Shown here in pieces: positions 20,186-28,930 of a stretch of 64,000 nt of DNA. Where the stretch lies: the NCBI GenBank assembly GCA_025560025.1, contig CP048485.1, positions 2,833,501-2,897,500 of the forward strand. Reading direction: 5' to 3'. Source of the DNA: Agrobacterium tumefaciens. GTDB taxonomy: Bacteria > Pseudomonadota > Alphaproteobacteria > Rhizobiales > Rhizobiaceae. Below the pieces are notes generated by a model that saw only the letters and a program-made list of their open reading frames with translations, searched no databases and had not been told where the DNA came from. The stretch's first letter is position 1, and each line of letters begins with the position of its first letter. A program made the position numbers and the translations under genes.

Positions 20186-21784
20186 ATGAGCGATATCTTT
20201 TCCCACGCCGCATTGAGCAATCTTGCCGAATTCTCGGTGTCCGAACTGTCGGGTTCCATCAAGCGAACGGTGGAAACGGCTTTCGATCAGGTACGGGTGC
20301 GCGGTGAGATTTCCGGTTATCGCGGTCCCCACTCATCGGGACACGCCTATTTCTCGCTGAAGGACGATCGCGCCCGCATTGATGCGGTGATCTGGAAAGG
20401 CACGTTTTCGCGGCTGAAATTCCGTCCGGAAGAGGGCATGGAAGTCATCGCCACCGGTAAGGTCACCACCTTTCCCGGCTCGTCGAAATATCAGATCGTC
20501 ATCGAAAGCCTCGAGCCGGCCGGCGCCGGCGCGCTGATGGCGCTGCTCGAAGATCGCCGCAGACGTCTGGCGGCGGAGGGGCTGTTCGATCCGGAACGCA
20601 AGCGCCGTCTGCCCTTCATGCCGCATGTCATCGGTGTCGTTACCTCGCCCACCGGCGCGGTCATTCGCGATATTCTGCACCGCATTTCGGATCGTTTTCC
20701 GGTCCACGTCGTCGTCTGGCCGGTCAAGGTGCAGGGTGAAGGCTCGGGCGAGGAAGTGGCGAACGCCATTCGCAGCTTCAATGCGCTGCAACCCGGTGGG
20801 GAAATTGCGCGGCCCGATGTGCTGATCGTCGCGCGTGGCGGCGGCAGTCTGGAGGATCTCTGGAGCTTCAACGACGAAATCGTCGTGCGCGCCGCAGCCG
20901 AGAGCGAAATCCCGCTGATTTCCGCCGTAGGGCATGAGACCGATACGACATTGATCGATTACGCCGCCGATGTCCGTGCGCCGACACCGACGGGAGCCGC
21001 CGAAATGGCCGTGCCGGTGCGGGCCGAACTGGAAGCGCAGCTTTCCGGCCTTGCTGCACGCCTTTCAGGTTCGGTCTCGCGGCAGATGGACAATCGCCGT
21101 CAGGGCCTGCGGGCGCTGGTACGGGCGCTGCCTTCACTGGACCAGCTTCTGGCCCTGCCGCGCCGCCGCTTCGATGAGGCCGCAGGCGGTCTCGGTCGCG
21201 GGCTTGAAATGACGACGCTCAACAAGCGCCGCGCCTTCGAACGCTCCGCGTCGGGTCTGAGGCCCGAAACCCTGCTGAACGGTCTCAAGCACCACAGGCA
21301 GCGTATTACCGAGCGGATGCACCGCGCCGAGACTCTGGTGGAACGTCGTCTGTTGCAGGGAAAAGGCCGTGTCGATGCCTTCGATTCCGCGCTGCGTTCG
21401 CTTCCCGCCCGCCTGCTCGGCCAGCTGGAGCGGCAGAACGAGCGGGTCGTTACCGCAGCTCGCCGGGCTGATACCGCCGTGCTGCATCGTATGGCGCAGA
21501 ACCGCTCGGGCCTTGCCGCGCATAATCGCGTTTTGGAATCGCTGTCCTACAAGAACGTGTTGAAACGCGGCTATGCCGTTATCCGCGACGAGGAAAACCG
21601 GCCATTGACCCGCGCTGCCGCTGTTGCCTCGGGTGTTGTCGTATCCATGGAGTTTGCCGATGGCCGCGTTTCCGCCATCACAACAGGGGAGGGCGCGCCT
21701 CCTCCCGATACTCCCGCCACGCAAAAAAAGAAGCCGGCAAAACCGGCTTCTTCTGGTCCGAGTGATCAGGGCGACCTGTTCTGA
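20186..21784 (+). CDS. xseA: Exodeoxyribonuclease VII large subunit
   Basis: 532 residues. N-terminal OB-fold (residues ~15-115; [33 protein letters not shown]), then the catalytic domain with [15 protein letters not shown] and [35 protein letters not shown], followed by a long helical region and a variable Lys/Pro-rich tail. With XseB it degrades single-stranded DNA. The final codons ([11 protein letters not shown]) overlay the hairpin that terminates the convergent gene, whose stop lies 1 base past the xseA stop. No xseB gene is visible nearby. Confidence 0.96.
   Translation: MSDIFSHAALSNLAEFSVSELSGSIKRTVETAFDQVRVRGEISGYRGPHSSGHAYFSLKDDRARIDAVIWKGTFSRLKFRPEEGMEVIATGKVTTFPGSSKYQIVIESLEPAGAGALMALLEDRRRRLAAEGLFDPERKRRLPFMPHVIGVVTSPTGAVIRDILHRISDRFPVHVVVWPVKVQGEGSGEEVANAIRSFNALQPGGEIARPDVLIVARGGGSLEDLWSFNDEIVVRAAAESEIPLISAVGHETDTTLIDYAADVRAPTPTGAAEMAVPVRAELEAQLSGLAARLSGSVSRQMDNRRQGLRALVRALPSLDQLLALPRRRFDEAAGGLGRGLEMTTLNKRRAFERSASGLRPETLLNGLKHHRQRITERMHRAETLVERRLLQGKGRVDAFDSALRSLPARLLGQLERQNERVVTAARRADTAVLHRMAQNRSGLAAHNRVLESLSYKNVLKRGYAVIRDEENRPLTRAAAVASGVVVSMEFADGRVSAITTGEGAPPPDTPATQKKKPAKPASSGPSDQGDLF
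21723..21752 (-). terminator. Minus-strand intrinsic terminator inside the xseA coding end
   Basis: AAGAAGCCGG (21728-21737) pairs perfectly with CCGGCTTCTT (21743-21752). On the minus strand the hairpin is followed by a T run (complement of the A run 21723-21729). It lies 33 bases beyond the stop of the enolase-superfamily gene, inside xseA codons. Confidence 0.82.
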
Positions 21785-22987
21785 TCAGATCGACGTCGCA
21801 TCCGAGAAACGGCGGCTGACGGTGAAGCTCTTTTCGATATCGGGATGCAGCTCCATGCCGAGGCCGGCGCCCGGCGGCACGGTGATCATGCCGTTTTTCA
21901 CTTCCGGCAATGCGGTGACGAGATCGCGATACCAGGTCTTGTAGAAGGCGCGCACGCTTTCCTGCACCAGTGCATTCGGCGCGTTGAGCGACAGGTGCGT
22001 GGAGGCGCAGAGGACCACCGGGCCGGTGCAATCATGCGGCGCGACGGGCAGATGCCAGGCTTCCGCCATCGAGGCGATCTTGCGCGCCTCGGAGAGCCCG
22101 CCGCACCAGCTGATGTCAAGCATCACCACGCCGGCAGCGCCCGTTTCCAGCAGATCGCGGAAAGCCCAGCGGGAACCCAGCGTTTCCGATGCGGAGATGG
22201 GTGCCGGCGAAACGGCGGCATACCGCGTCAGGCTGGAAAGGCTGTCCATCTTGATCGGGTCTTCATGCCAGAAGGTCTGGTAGGGGGTGAGCGCCTTGGC
22301 GATTTGCATGGCGGGCAGAAGCTGCCACATGGAGTGAAACTCCACCATGATGTCCATCTTGTCGCCCACGGCCTTGCGGATTTTCTCGAATGGCTCGAGC
22401 GCGCTTTTCAGGTCCGGCATCGAGATATATTGCCCGCGCGTCTTTTCCGCCGCTGCATCGAAAGGCCAGATCTTCATGGCCGTGATGCCGTCTTCCAGCA
22501 GCGAATGGGCAAGCTCGTCGGCCCGGTGCAGGAAGCCGTTCAGGTCGTCATAGTCCTTGCCACCGGAGAGGCCATAATTGGCCGTCTGCTGGCCGGTCGC
22601 CTTCTTGATATATTCCGTGCCCGCGCAGGTATTGTAGGTACGGATTTCCTTCCGGCTGAAACCGCCGAGCAATTGGGCGATAGGCTGATTGGTTGCCTTG
22701 CCGAAAATATCCCACAGCGCGATATCGAAGGCCGAATTGCCGCGCACTTCCGCGCCCGATGAACGAAAGCCGAGATAACCGACGAGGTCCTGCGCGAGAA
22801 GGTCGATCTGCATCGGATCGCGGCCGATCACGCGGGGTGCGATATATTCATGCACGTAGGTTTCCACCGTCTCGGCGCCGTAGAAGGTTTCGCCAAGCCC
22901 GGTAATGCCCTCGTCGGTGTGGACCAGAACCCAGAGCAGGTTTGCCCGTTCCGCCACACGGACGGTCTCAAGTTTCGTAATTTTCAT
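21785..22987 (-). CDS. Mandelate racemase/muconate lactonizing enzyme family protein (sugar-acid dehydratase-like)
   Basis: 400 residues. Enolase-superfamily architecture: N-terminal capping domain (residues ~1-130) and a barrel carrying a Lys in GITAMKIWPF, metal ligands in IMVEFHSMW, FWHEDPI and ISASETLGS, and a His in PVAPHDCTGPV. This residue set points to an acid-sugar dehydratase of the mandelate racemase subgroup; the specific sugar acid cannot be read. It lies 54 bases downstream of a GntR/FCD regulator gene on the same strand, a typical regulator-enzyme pair for sugar-acid catabolism. Confidence 0.9.
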   Translation of the reverse strand: MKITKLETVRVAERANLLWVLVHTDEGITGLGETFYGAETVETYVHEYIAPRVIGRDPMQIDLLAQDLVGYLGFRSSGAEVRGNSAFDIALWDIFGKATNQPIAQLLGGFSRKEIRTYNTCAGTEYIKKATGQQTANYGLSGGKDYDDLNGFLHRADELAHSLLEDGITAMKIWPFDAAAEKTRGQYISMPDLKSALEPFEKIRKAVGDKMDIMVEFHSMWQLLPAMQIAKALTPYQTFWHEDPIKMDSLSSLTRYAAVSPAPISASETLGSRWAFRDLLETGAAGVVMLDISWCGGLSEARKIASMAEAWHLPVAPHDCTGPVVLCASTHLSLNAPNALVQESVRAFYKTWYRDLVTALPEVKNGMITVPPGAGLGMELHPDIEKSFTVSRRFSDATSI

Positions 22988-23041
22988 GAAGTGTCTCCTC
23001 CAGAGGCAGGTCGTGTTCCGTCTGGAACTGCGTTGAAAAAA

Positions 23042-23749
23042 TCAGGCGATGCCGGCGGCCAGAAGCGCATGCACGCTTTCATCGAAATGCCGCGCCATCA
23101 GCGTTGAGGCCGTTTGCGGGTCGCCCGCCGCAATGGCCTGTCCGATGGCGACGTGAAGTTCACCTGCGGCATGGCGCTGCGCATCGGATGTGCGGCTCTT
23201 CCAGCCGATCGGCCAGGTCTGGCGCGTCACATTCTGGAAGGCGCCGAGAATGAGTTCGAAAACCGGGTTTTTGGATGCTCTGGCAACGGCAAGGTGAAAG
23301 GCAAGGTCATGCTCCATCACCTTGTCATTGTCGCCGAAATCCCGCTCCATATTATTGGCGTGATCGAGAATGGTAAGCGCTTCAGCATCTGTTCTCCGCA
23401 GCGCCGCGAGCGTCACGGTTCTGACTTCGATGGTGCGGCGCACGTCATAAATCTGCTGGATGTTGATCTGCTCGGTGTGAATGCCATGTTCGAACATCAG
23501 CGACATCGCACCATGATCCAGCGTCGCCACCGTGGCGCGCTTGCCGGCGCTGACATCGATCAGCCGCATGGCCGACAGGGACCGGAAGGCCTCGCGAACG
23601 ACAGTGCGGGAAACACCGAGTTGCTGCGACAGCGAAAGTTCGCTCGGCAGTTTCGCACCGGGGGCAAGTTCATTTTCCCGGATGTGACGGGTTATCGCGC
23701 CGATCGTGCTACTGACGAGACCGGTTTCATGGGAAATGGCGTTATACAT
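23042..23749 (-). CDS. GntR-family regulator, FCD subfamily
   Basis: 235 residues. N-terminal winged helix (residues ~12-75; LAPGAKLPSELSLSQQLGVS, VVREAFRSLSAMRLI) and an all-helical FCD effector domain with metal/effector His and Asp residues (HDLAFHLAVARASKNP, ARHFDESVHALL). FCD regulators usually respond to sugar acids or carboxylates. It is the first gene of a unit with the enolase-superfamily dehydratase, and a perfect palindrome sits 10 bases before its start, suggesting autoregulation. Confidence 0.94.
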   Translation of the reverse strand: MYNAISHETGLVSSTIGAITRHIRENELAPGAKLPSELSLSQQLGVSRTVVREAFRSLSAMRLIDVSAGKRATVATLDHGAMSLMFEHGIHTEQINIQQIYDVRRTIEVRTVTLAALRRTDAEALTILDHANNMERDFGDNDKVMEHDLAFHLAVARASKNPVFELILGAFQNVTRQTWPIGWKSRTSDAQRHAAGELHVAIGQAIAAGDPQTASTLMARHFDESVHALLAAGIA

Positions 23750-23758
23750 TTTTCCTCC

Positions 23759-23775
23759 AACCTGTAGTACAGGTT
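23759..23775. promoter_or_regulatory. Palindromic operator upstream of the GntR/FCD gene
   Basis: AACCTGT-AGT-ACAGGTT is a perfect 7+3+7 inverted repeat located 10-26 bases ahead of the regulator start. Spacing and T/A-rich ends fit FCD-type GntR operators. Binding by the adjacent regulator is inferred. Confidence 0.7.
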
Positions 23776-23845
23776 TATGGAAAATTGCTTACAAGATTTT
23801 TTTCAAGGAAACAAGCGCGATTGCGGTCCAGAACGCAGTGCAAGC

Positions 23846-24346
23846 CTATTCTTCGAAGTCCCGCAAAAACCGTTTCAAAAGCCGGTTCAGCATTGTTCGT
23901 TCCTCTTCGCTGAGAGTGGCGACCAGCCGTTGCTGGTTTTCGACATGGGCGCTGACAGCATCCTCGACAATGGCAAAGCCGCGTTCCGTCAATGATATCA
24001 GCACACTGCGCCGGTCCTGCGGGTTGTGGATGCGCTCCACCAGCCCGGCTTTTTCCAGCTGGTCGATCCGGTTGGTCATGGTGCCGGAACTCACCATTGT
24101 CATCGCCAGCAAGTCGCCAGGGGAGAGCCGGTATGGCGAGCCTGCGCGCCGCAATGTCGCCAGCACATCAAAAGCAGAAGATGAAAGGCCGTGTTTCAGC
24201 AGCACTGCCTCCACCTCGCGGCCGAGATGTGTGGTGAGCCGGTTCAGGCGCCCGAGCAGCCCCATCGGGCCGACATCGAGGTCCGGTCTTTCCCTGCGCC
24301 ATTGCGCCAGAATGTGATCGACGTGATCAAGCGGTTCTTTGCTCAT
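23846..24346 (-). CDS. MarR-family transcriptional regulator
   Basis: 166 residues. Winged helix-turn-helix core with LSSSAFDVLATLRRAGSPY, LLAMTMVSSGTMTNRIDQLE (recognition region, near residues 80-99) and the wing NPQDRRSVLISLTERG. MarR proteins are dimeric repressors released by small ligands. It is divergent from an EamA-type exporter at 24428, with TATCTTGA-type operators between, so it very likely represses that transporter and itself. Confidence 0.94.
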   Translation of the reverse strand: MSKEPLDHVDHILAQWRRERPDLDVGPMGLLGRLNRLTTHLGREVEAVLLKHGLSSSAFDVLATLRRAGSPYRLSPGDLLAMTMVSSGTMTNRIDQLEKAGLVERIHNPQDRRSVLISLTERGFAIVEDAVSAHVENQQRLVATLSEEERTMLNRLLKRFLRDFEE

Positions 24347-24366
24347 GACAAAGGCATAGCAATTGA

Positions 24367-24384
24367 TATCTTGACGTCAAGATA
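24367..24384. promoter_or_regulatory. MarR-type operator, perfect 18-base palindrome
   Basis: TATCTTGACGTCAAGATA is a perfect palindrome 21 bases upstream of the MarR start. A second TATCTTGA half-site occurs at 24404-24411 (37 bases on), followed by an imperfect partner, near the exporter promoter. Two sites for one divergent MarR pair are typical. Confidence 0.75.
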
Positions 24385-24427
24385 AAATCGGCTAGATTGC
24401 ATTTATCTTGATATAGAGATTCTTGAA

Positions 24428-25291
24428 ATGAAGAAAAATACCACCTATGCAGCCGACGTGCTGGTAACTGCACTTGCCCCCGCCATCTGGGGAAGCACCT
24501 ATTTCGTCACGACCGAATTTTTGCCGCAGGGATATCCATTCCATGTTGCCATGCTGCGCGCATTGCCGGCCGGTATCCTGCTGCTGCTTCTCGTCCGAAA
24601 GCTGCCGCAGGGCGTCTGGTGGCCGCGCAGCTTTGTTCTCGGCGCGCTGAATTTCTCATTTTTCTGGGCGATGCTTTTCGTTTCTGCTTACCGACTACCG
24701 GGTGGAGTCGCGGCGACGGTAGGCGCGGTCCAGCCCCTGATCGTGATTGGCCTCTCCCGGTTGTTTCTCACCACGCCGGTTCGACCGCTCGCCATCGCCG
24801 CCGGTCTTTTGGGCATTATGGGTGTCGCGCTTCTGGTCCTGGCGCCGGGTGCCGCGCTCGATGGTGTCGGCGTGGCCGCGGGTCTTGCCGGTGCCGTATC
24901 GATGGCGTTCGGAACCGTGCTGACCCGCAAATGGCGGCCGCCGGTTTCGAACCTCACCTTCACCGCCTGGCAATTGACGGCGGGTGGCATTCTGCTCCTG
25001 CCGGTCGCATATTTTCTGGAACCGGCCCTGCCTGCACCGACCACGGCCAATATTCTCGGCATGGCCTATCTGGGTCTCATCGGTGCTGCCTTGACCTATT
25101 TTCTGTGGTTTCGCGGCCTCGCCCGCATCGAACCCTCGGCGGCCGCATCGCTCGGTTTTCTAAGTCCGGTCGTTGCAACCCTGCTCGGCTGGCTGGCGCT
25201 TGGCCAAAGCCTCACGCCAGCGCAGATCGTCGGGTTTGTTGCGGTGCTCTTCAGCATCTGGCTCAGTCAGCGCAGCCAGTTGCCGAGATAG
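24428..25291 (+). CDS. EamA/DMT-family transporter
   Basis: 287 residues with ten predicted membrane helices in two EamA repeats (VTALAPAIWGSTYFVTTEF in the first; GVGVAAGLAGAVSMAFGTVL in the second). RhaT/YdcZ-like drug/metabolite transporters export amino acids, metabolites or drugs across the inner membrane. Divergent from and probably controlled by the adjacent MarR repressor through TATCTTGA sites. The stop is 7 bases from the end of the convergent aminopeptidase gene. Substrate unknown. Confidence 0.93.
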   Translation: MKKNTTYAADVLVTALAPAIWGSTYFVTTEFLPQGYPFHVAMLRALPAGILLLLLVRKLPQGVWWPRSFVLGALNFSFFWAMLFVSAYRLPGGVAATVGAVQPLIVIGLSRLFLTTPVRPLAIAAGLLGIMGVALLVLAPGAALDGVGVAAGLAGAVSMAFGTVLTRKWRPPVSNLTFTAWQLTAGGILLLPVAYFLEPALPAPTTANILGMAYLGLIGAALTYFLWFRGLARIEPSAAASLGFLSPVVATLLGWLALGQSLTPAQIVGFVAVLFSIWLSQRSQLPR

Positions 25292-25298
25292 ACTTTTA

Positions 25299-26537
25299 TC
25301 AGGCCCATTCGCCCTTGCGCATAACGGGAACCGTGGAGCCGTCCGGCTTCACGCCATCGATATCCACCTTGTCGGAACCGATCATCCAGTCGATGTGGAT
25401 CAGGCTGGAATTGCCGCCCTGCGCCTTGATCTGATCCTGCGACAGCGAAGCGCCATCGAGGAAGCATTTCGAATAGCATTGTCCGAGCGCAATGTGGCAG
25501 GAGGCATTTTCGTCGAACAGCGTGTTGTAAAACAGGATGCCGCTTGCCGAGATCGGCGAGGAATGCGGCACAAGCGCCACTTCACCCAGGCGCCGGGCAC
25601 CCTCATCGGTATCCAGCACCTTGTTCAGTACGGCTTCGCCCTTCGAAGCCTTGGCCTCCACGATGCGGCCGGCCTCGAACTTCACCTGAATATTGTCGAT
25701 CAGCGTTCCCTGATGCGACAGTGGCTTCGTGCTGGACACGTAACCATCCACGCGCAGCGCATGCGGCGTGGTGAACACTTCTTCCGTCGGGATGTTCGGG
25801 TTGCAGGTCACGCCGTTCTTGGCGGTGGAAGCGCCGCCGTGCCATTCATGGCCATCCGCCAGGCCGATTCTCACATCCGTGCCGGGGCCGGTGAAATGCA
25901 GCGATGCGAAGCGTTCACCGTTCAGCCATGCCGAACGTTTGGCGAGATTGGCGTTATGCTCCGCCCATGCCGCGACCGGATCGGCCAGATCCACCCGCGA
26001 GGCGGCGAAGATGGCGTCGGCAAGTCTGCGCACCGCTTCGTCTTCCGTCACATCAGGAAAGACCTGCTTTGCCCAGGAGGGGTTGGGATAGGAGATGATG
26101 TTCCAGTTGATATCGAAATTGGAAATCTTCTCCAGCGCCGGCTTGTAGGCGGTGGAGTTGGCCTTGTTGGCGCGCGCCACCTTGGCGGGGTCCTGCTCGG
26201 CCAGCAGCATGGGGTTGTCGCCGGCAATCGCCAGCCGCGCCGCGCCATTGGCATAGGCCTTCGCCATGCCCTCATAAAGCCAGCCGGAAGCCCGGTCGAA
26301 ATTGGTGTCACTGGCATGCCGATAACGGGAAAGTGTGGTTTCCTCGTCGGAATAGAAGGTGGTGACCAGTCCACCGCCGGCAAGATAAGCATGTTTTGTC
26401 AAAAGCCGAACCAGCGGCAGCGCTGCCAGCGGAGCAGTGATCACCAGATCCTGATCCTTCTGCAATTGCAGGCCGACTTTGACGGCGACTTCGGCCAGTT
26501 TTTCGAGTTTGACGGGATCGATGGGAGAAACGGTCAT
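25299..26537 (-). CDS. Aminopeptidase, M29 (thermophilic metalloprotease) family
   Basis: 412 residues from the ATG at 26537, preferred to 26552 because of an AAGG ribosome-like site 8 bases ahead and the family's usual start (PIDPVKLEKLAEVAVKVGLQ). Metal-binding residues of M29 enzymes lie in CNPNIPTEEVFTTPH, GEVALVPHSSPI, LFDENASCHIALGQCY and SSLIHIDWMIGSDKVDIDG. Dimeric cytoplasmic exopeptidase acting on N-terminal residues with two metal ions. It converges with the EamA gene. Confidence 0.94.
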   Translation of the reverse strand: MTVSPIDPVKLEKLAEVAVKVGLQLQKDQDLVITAPLAALPLVRLLTKHAYLAGGGLVTTFYSDEETTLSRYRHASDTNFDRASGWLYEGMAKAYANGAARLAIAGDNPMLLAEQDPAKVARANKANSTAYKPALEKISNFDINWNIISYPNPSWAKQVFPDVTEDEAVRRLADAIFAASRVDLADPVAAWAEHNANLAKRSAWLNGERFASLHFTGPGTDVRIGLADGHEWHGGASTAKNGVTCNPNIPTEEVFTTPHALRVDGYVSSTKPLSHQGTLIDNIQVKFEAGRIVEAKASKGEAVLNKVLDTDEGARRLGEVALVPHSSPISASGILFYNTLFDENASCHIALGQCYSKCFLDGASLSQDQIKAQGGNSSLIHIDWMIGSDKVDIDGVKPDGSTVPVMRKGEWA

Positions 26538-26625
26538 GATCTGCCTTCGCATATTTCAATTGGAGGCGCCGACCATAGCCCATTCCTTTCGAAAGCCAAA
26601 TGCTTTCAAAAGCTGGATTGAAGCC

Positions 26626-27102
26626 TCAGTCGGCCACCAGCGGCGCAATGATGGCCTTTAGTGCTGTCTGGGCGTCGCGGGGTGAAAGCCGCACCTGCAA
26701 GCCTCGCTGTCCGCCATTCATGTAAACATAATCATGCGCCATCGCCTCAGCCTCAATGGCCGTCGGCACCTGTTTCTTCTGCCCGAAAGGGCTGATGCCG
26801 CCAACATGGTAACCCGTGGCGCGTTCCGCATCGGCCGGTTTCATCATGCTGGCGGATTTGCCGCCGAAAGCCGCGGCGAGCTTCTTCATGCTCACTTCGC
26901 GATCGGACGGGACAACGACGCAGATCGGCTTGCCGTCCAGCTCAGCCATCAGCGTTTTCAACACCAGATGCGGCGGTTCGCCGATCGCCTCAGCCGCCTG
27001 CAGGCCGATCCTGTCGGCATTTGGATCGTAGTCATAGCTGACGGTGGTGAAGGCGACGCCAGCCTTGGCCAGCATTTGGGTAGCGCGGGTCGTTTTGGAC
27101 AT
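26626..27102 (-). CDS. ybaK: Cys-tRNA(Pro)/Cys-tRNA(Cys) deacylase, YbaK/EbsC type
   Basis: 158 residues. The YbaK fold is recognised from LVLKTLMAELDGKPICVVVP, the catalytic Lys region DREVSMKKLAAAFGGKSASM, and GYHVGGISPFGQKKQVP. The free-standing editing protein hydrolyses mischarged Cys-tRNA-Pro and keeps Cys out of proline codons. It sits 12 bases downstream of the ArsC-like gene on the same strand, suggesting joint transcription. Confidence 0.93.
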   Translation of the reverse strand: MSKTTRATQMLAKAGVAFTTVSYDYDPNADRIGLQAAEAIGEPPHLVLKTLMAELDGKPICVVVPSDREVSMKKLAAAFGGKSASMMKPADAERATGYHVGGISPFGQKKQVPTAIEAEAMAHDYVYMNGGQRGLQVRLSPRDAQTALKAIIAPLVAD

Positions 27103-27114
27103 TGGGAACGACGT

Positions 27115-27462
27115 TCAGGCAAAGAGGGTCTGGTAGGTTTCCGGTTTGAAGCCGACGGTGATCTTGCCCTTCGCTTCCAGCACGGGGCGCTTGATCATTG
27201 AGGGCTGCTCCAGCATCAGCCCGATGGCCTTTTCGCGGTCAAGATCGGCTTTCTGGCCGTCATTCAGTTTCTTGAAGGTCGTGCCGGCCCGGTTGAGAAC
27301 CGTTTCCCAGCCTGCGGCATCACACCATGTTTCGAGATGGGCGCGGTTAATGCCGGTCGCTTTATAGTCATGGAAAGAATAGTCGACGCCATTGGTTTCC
27401 AGCCAGCTTCTGGCCTTCTTCATCGTGTCGCAGTTCTTGATGCCGTAAATCGTGATCGTCAT
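27115..27462 (-). CDS. ArsC/Spx-family thioredoxin-fold protein (YffB-like)
   Basis: 115 residues, the normal length. The N-terminal GIKNCDTMKKARSWLE has a single Cys in the ArsC/YffB position, and the cis-Pro region MIKRPVLEAKGKITVGF follows. YffB-like proteins have a thioredoxin fold and glutathione-linked activity but are not arsenate reductases in general, so no arsenic role is implied. Upstream of ybaK with a 12-base gap. Confidence 0.9.
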   Translation of the reverse strand: MTITIYGIKNCDTMKKARSWLETNGVDYSFHDYKATGINRAHLETWCDAAGWETVLNRAGTTFKKLNDGQKADLDREKAIGLMLEQPSMIKRPVLEAKGKITVGFKPETYQTLFA

Positions 27463-27660
27463 GCTGCCAGCCCCTTTGTCTTCAAGCTCTCCGGCATAAC
27501 AAAATATACGCCTTATTCAACCGTCCGCTGAAGTGCCCTGCCTCGTTTGAGAACTGCGGCACCCAAGCAATGCAAAATCGCGATGGCTGATATCCAAACG
27601 AGCGCGAGCAAAGCTGCATGGCTTCCCTGCTACATCATGAGTTGTAGAACTGGCCCGAAA

Positions 27661-27677
27661 TGCCCATTATCTGGGCA
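27661..27677. promoter_or_regulatory. Inverted repeat ahead of the 55-residue protein gene
   Basis: TGCCCA-TTATC-TGGGCA is a perfect 6+5+6 inverted repeat ending 18 bases before the start codon, just upstream of the GGAGAG ribosome site. It may be an operator or a messenger hairpin. Confidence 0.45.
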
Positions 27678-27695
27678 TCAAAGATGGAGAGAAAA

Positions 27696-27863
27696 ATGCG
27701 TCAGGTTGCAAAGACATCGCGTAACTTCTTCGGCGAAACTTTCGCCGTTCTGGGTGCAGCACTTTCGGTTTCGGCCGCTGTTCGCGCACACCGCAAGCCG
27801 GCCCGCGCCGACCTCGAAGCCCTCGGCATCGACGGCAAGGCTTTCGACAAGGTTCAGCTCTAA
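27696..27863 (+). CDS. Small conserved-looking protein, 55 residues, unknown
   Basis: 55 residues from the ATG at 27696, which follows GGAGAG by 7 bases; an ATG at 27660 is also in frame but has no such site. Amphipathic/hydrophobic middle (FGETFAVLGAALSVSAAVRA) and a polar C-terminus ending DLEALGIDGKAFDKVQL. It has the look of short rhizobial proteins of unknown function that attach to the membrane by one weak helix. A perfect hairpin GCGAGGCG-GTAT-CGCCTCGC follows 18 bases after the stop (27881-27900), without a T run. Confidence 0.7.
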   Translation: MRQVAKTSRNFFGETFAVLGAALSVSAAVRAHRKPARADLEALGIDGKAFDKVQL

Positions 27864-28064
27864 GCTGGTCATTATCCGTTGCGAGGCGGTATCGCCTCGC
27901 TTGCGCCTGGGACTGAAACCGGATTGGTTTTCGACGGGCGTGGTGGATGTCAGGATAATTCGAAGACCGTCATTGTGTTCGCACAACGACGTGCAGCGTG
28001 GCTCTAAACAGCAGATGCGGAACAATTGCGGCGTGTGAGCTTGGCATGCCGCTTCGCGCAGGCA

Positions 28065-28781
28065 TTATCGTCCCGCCACCCTTTGCGTCGGCCGCTTCGA
28101 GGGACCGATCACTTTTTCTGGCAGATATAATTGGCTCTCAGGCCGCTCGTAACGGTCCGCTTTCGCCGAAAGTGCGAAGCGCCCGAGAGGCTCGTGCCGT
28201 GTTTCGCCATTATGGCTGAAAACAAGCTCGAAACTACCCGCCAGCCAGCTATAGGGTTTTCCAGCCGGCATTGGCTCGATTTTCCCGCAGCCGTAAATCA
28301 TGGTGAGATGCGGCGTAAACGACGGTGCGGCGATATAGGGAAGATTTGCCCGCCACAGCGCGCGCTGCAACATCTTCACCAAAGCCTTGAGTTCCGGCAT
28401 CTCGCGGCTGCTGCTTAGCACCAGACTGTTGCGATTGCCGAAAAGCGACGTTCGATCGAATGTGATTGGAACGGGTCGCGCTTTTATCTCCTCCAGCGCC
28501 GCCTTCAGCCTGTTTACCAGCCCGTGAGGCACAGTCTCGAAACATCCGATACAGAGCAGGGTTATATGCAGAAGCTCTGCCGGATAGGCCTCGCGCTTTG
28601 TCCGTCCTGCCGCATGACACGATGCATCGGCAAAAATTCTTTCCGCCAGAGCTGCCGGCGGCTTTAATAATAACAGGACCTTGTTGCTAAAACGCGGATT
28701 GAAGCGTCGTATTTTCTGCGGCTCCAGCCCATCAAAGACAAGCTGCCTCAAAGCGCCTTTTTCCGTCAACTCGAAACCCAT
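28065..28781 (-). CDS. 2H phosphoesterase (2'-5' RNA ligase family)
   Basis: 238 residues. The two family motifs H-x-T are present: ELLHITLLCIG (near residue 73) and SFTPHLTMIYG (near 158). Family members act on cyclic phosphates, 2'-5' linkages or ADP-ribose derivatives, mostly in RNA metabolism. N-terminal ~30 residues (MGFELTEKGALRQLVFDGLE) are additional to the core. The gene stands alone, upstream of the accessory group at 29 kb on the opposite strand. Confidence 0.85.
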   Translation of the reverse strand: MGFELTEKGALRQLVFDGLEPQKIRRFNPRFSNKVLLLLKPPAALAERIFADASCHAAGRTKREAYPAELLHITLLCIGCFETVPHGLVNRLKAALEEIKARPVPITFDRTSLFGNRNSLVLSSSREMPELKALVKMLQRALWRANLPYIAAPSFTPHLTMIYGCGKIEPMPAGKPYSWLAGSFELVFSHNGETRHEPLGRFALSAKADRYERPESQLYLPEKVIGPSKRPTQRVAGR

Positions 28782-28930
28782 GACGATGCTCCACGGCCTT
28801 TTGCCAAGACCGAGATACTATCATCGCCAAAAAAAATTAAAAGAACAAAAAGAGAACATTTGGCTGTTTAGAGCTTACCTGATGCCGCGGAGCAGAGCCG
28901 CCCACGAACCCAATAAGAGCCATGCAATGA

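Noticed and set aside
27115..27462. Arsenate reductase and arsenic resistance
   Set aside because: The protein is the YffB-like branch of the ArsC family and has no ars genes nearby, so resistance is not supported.
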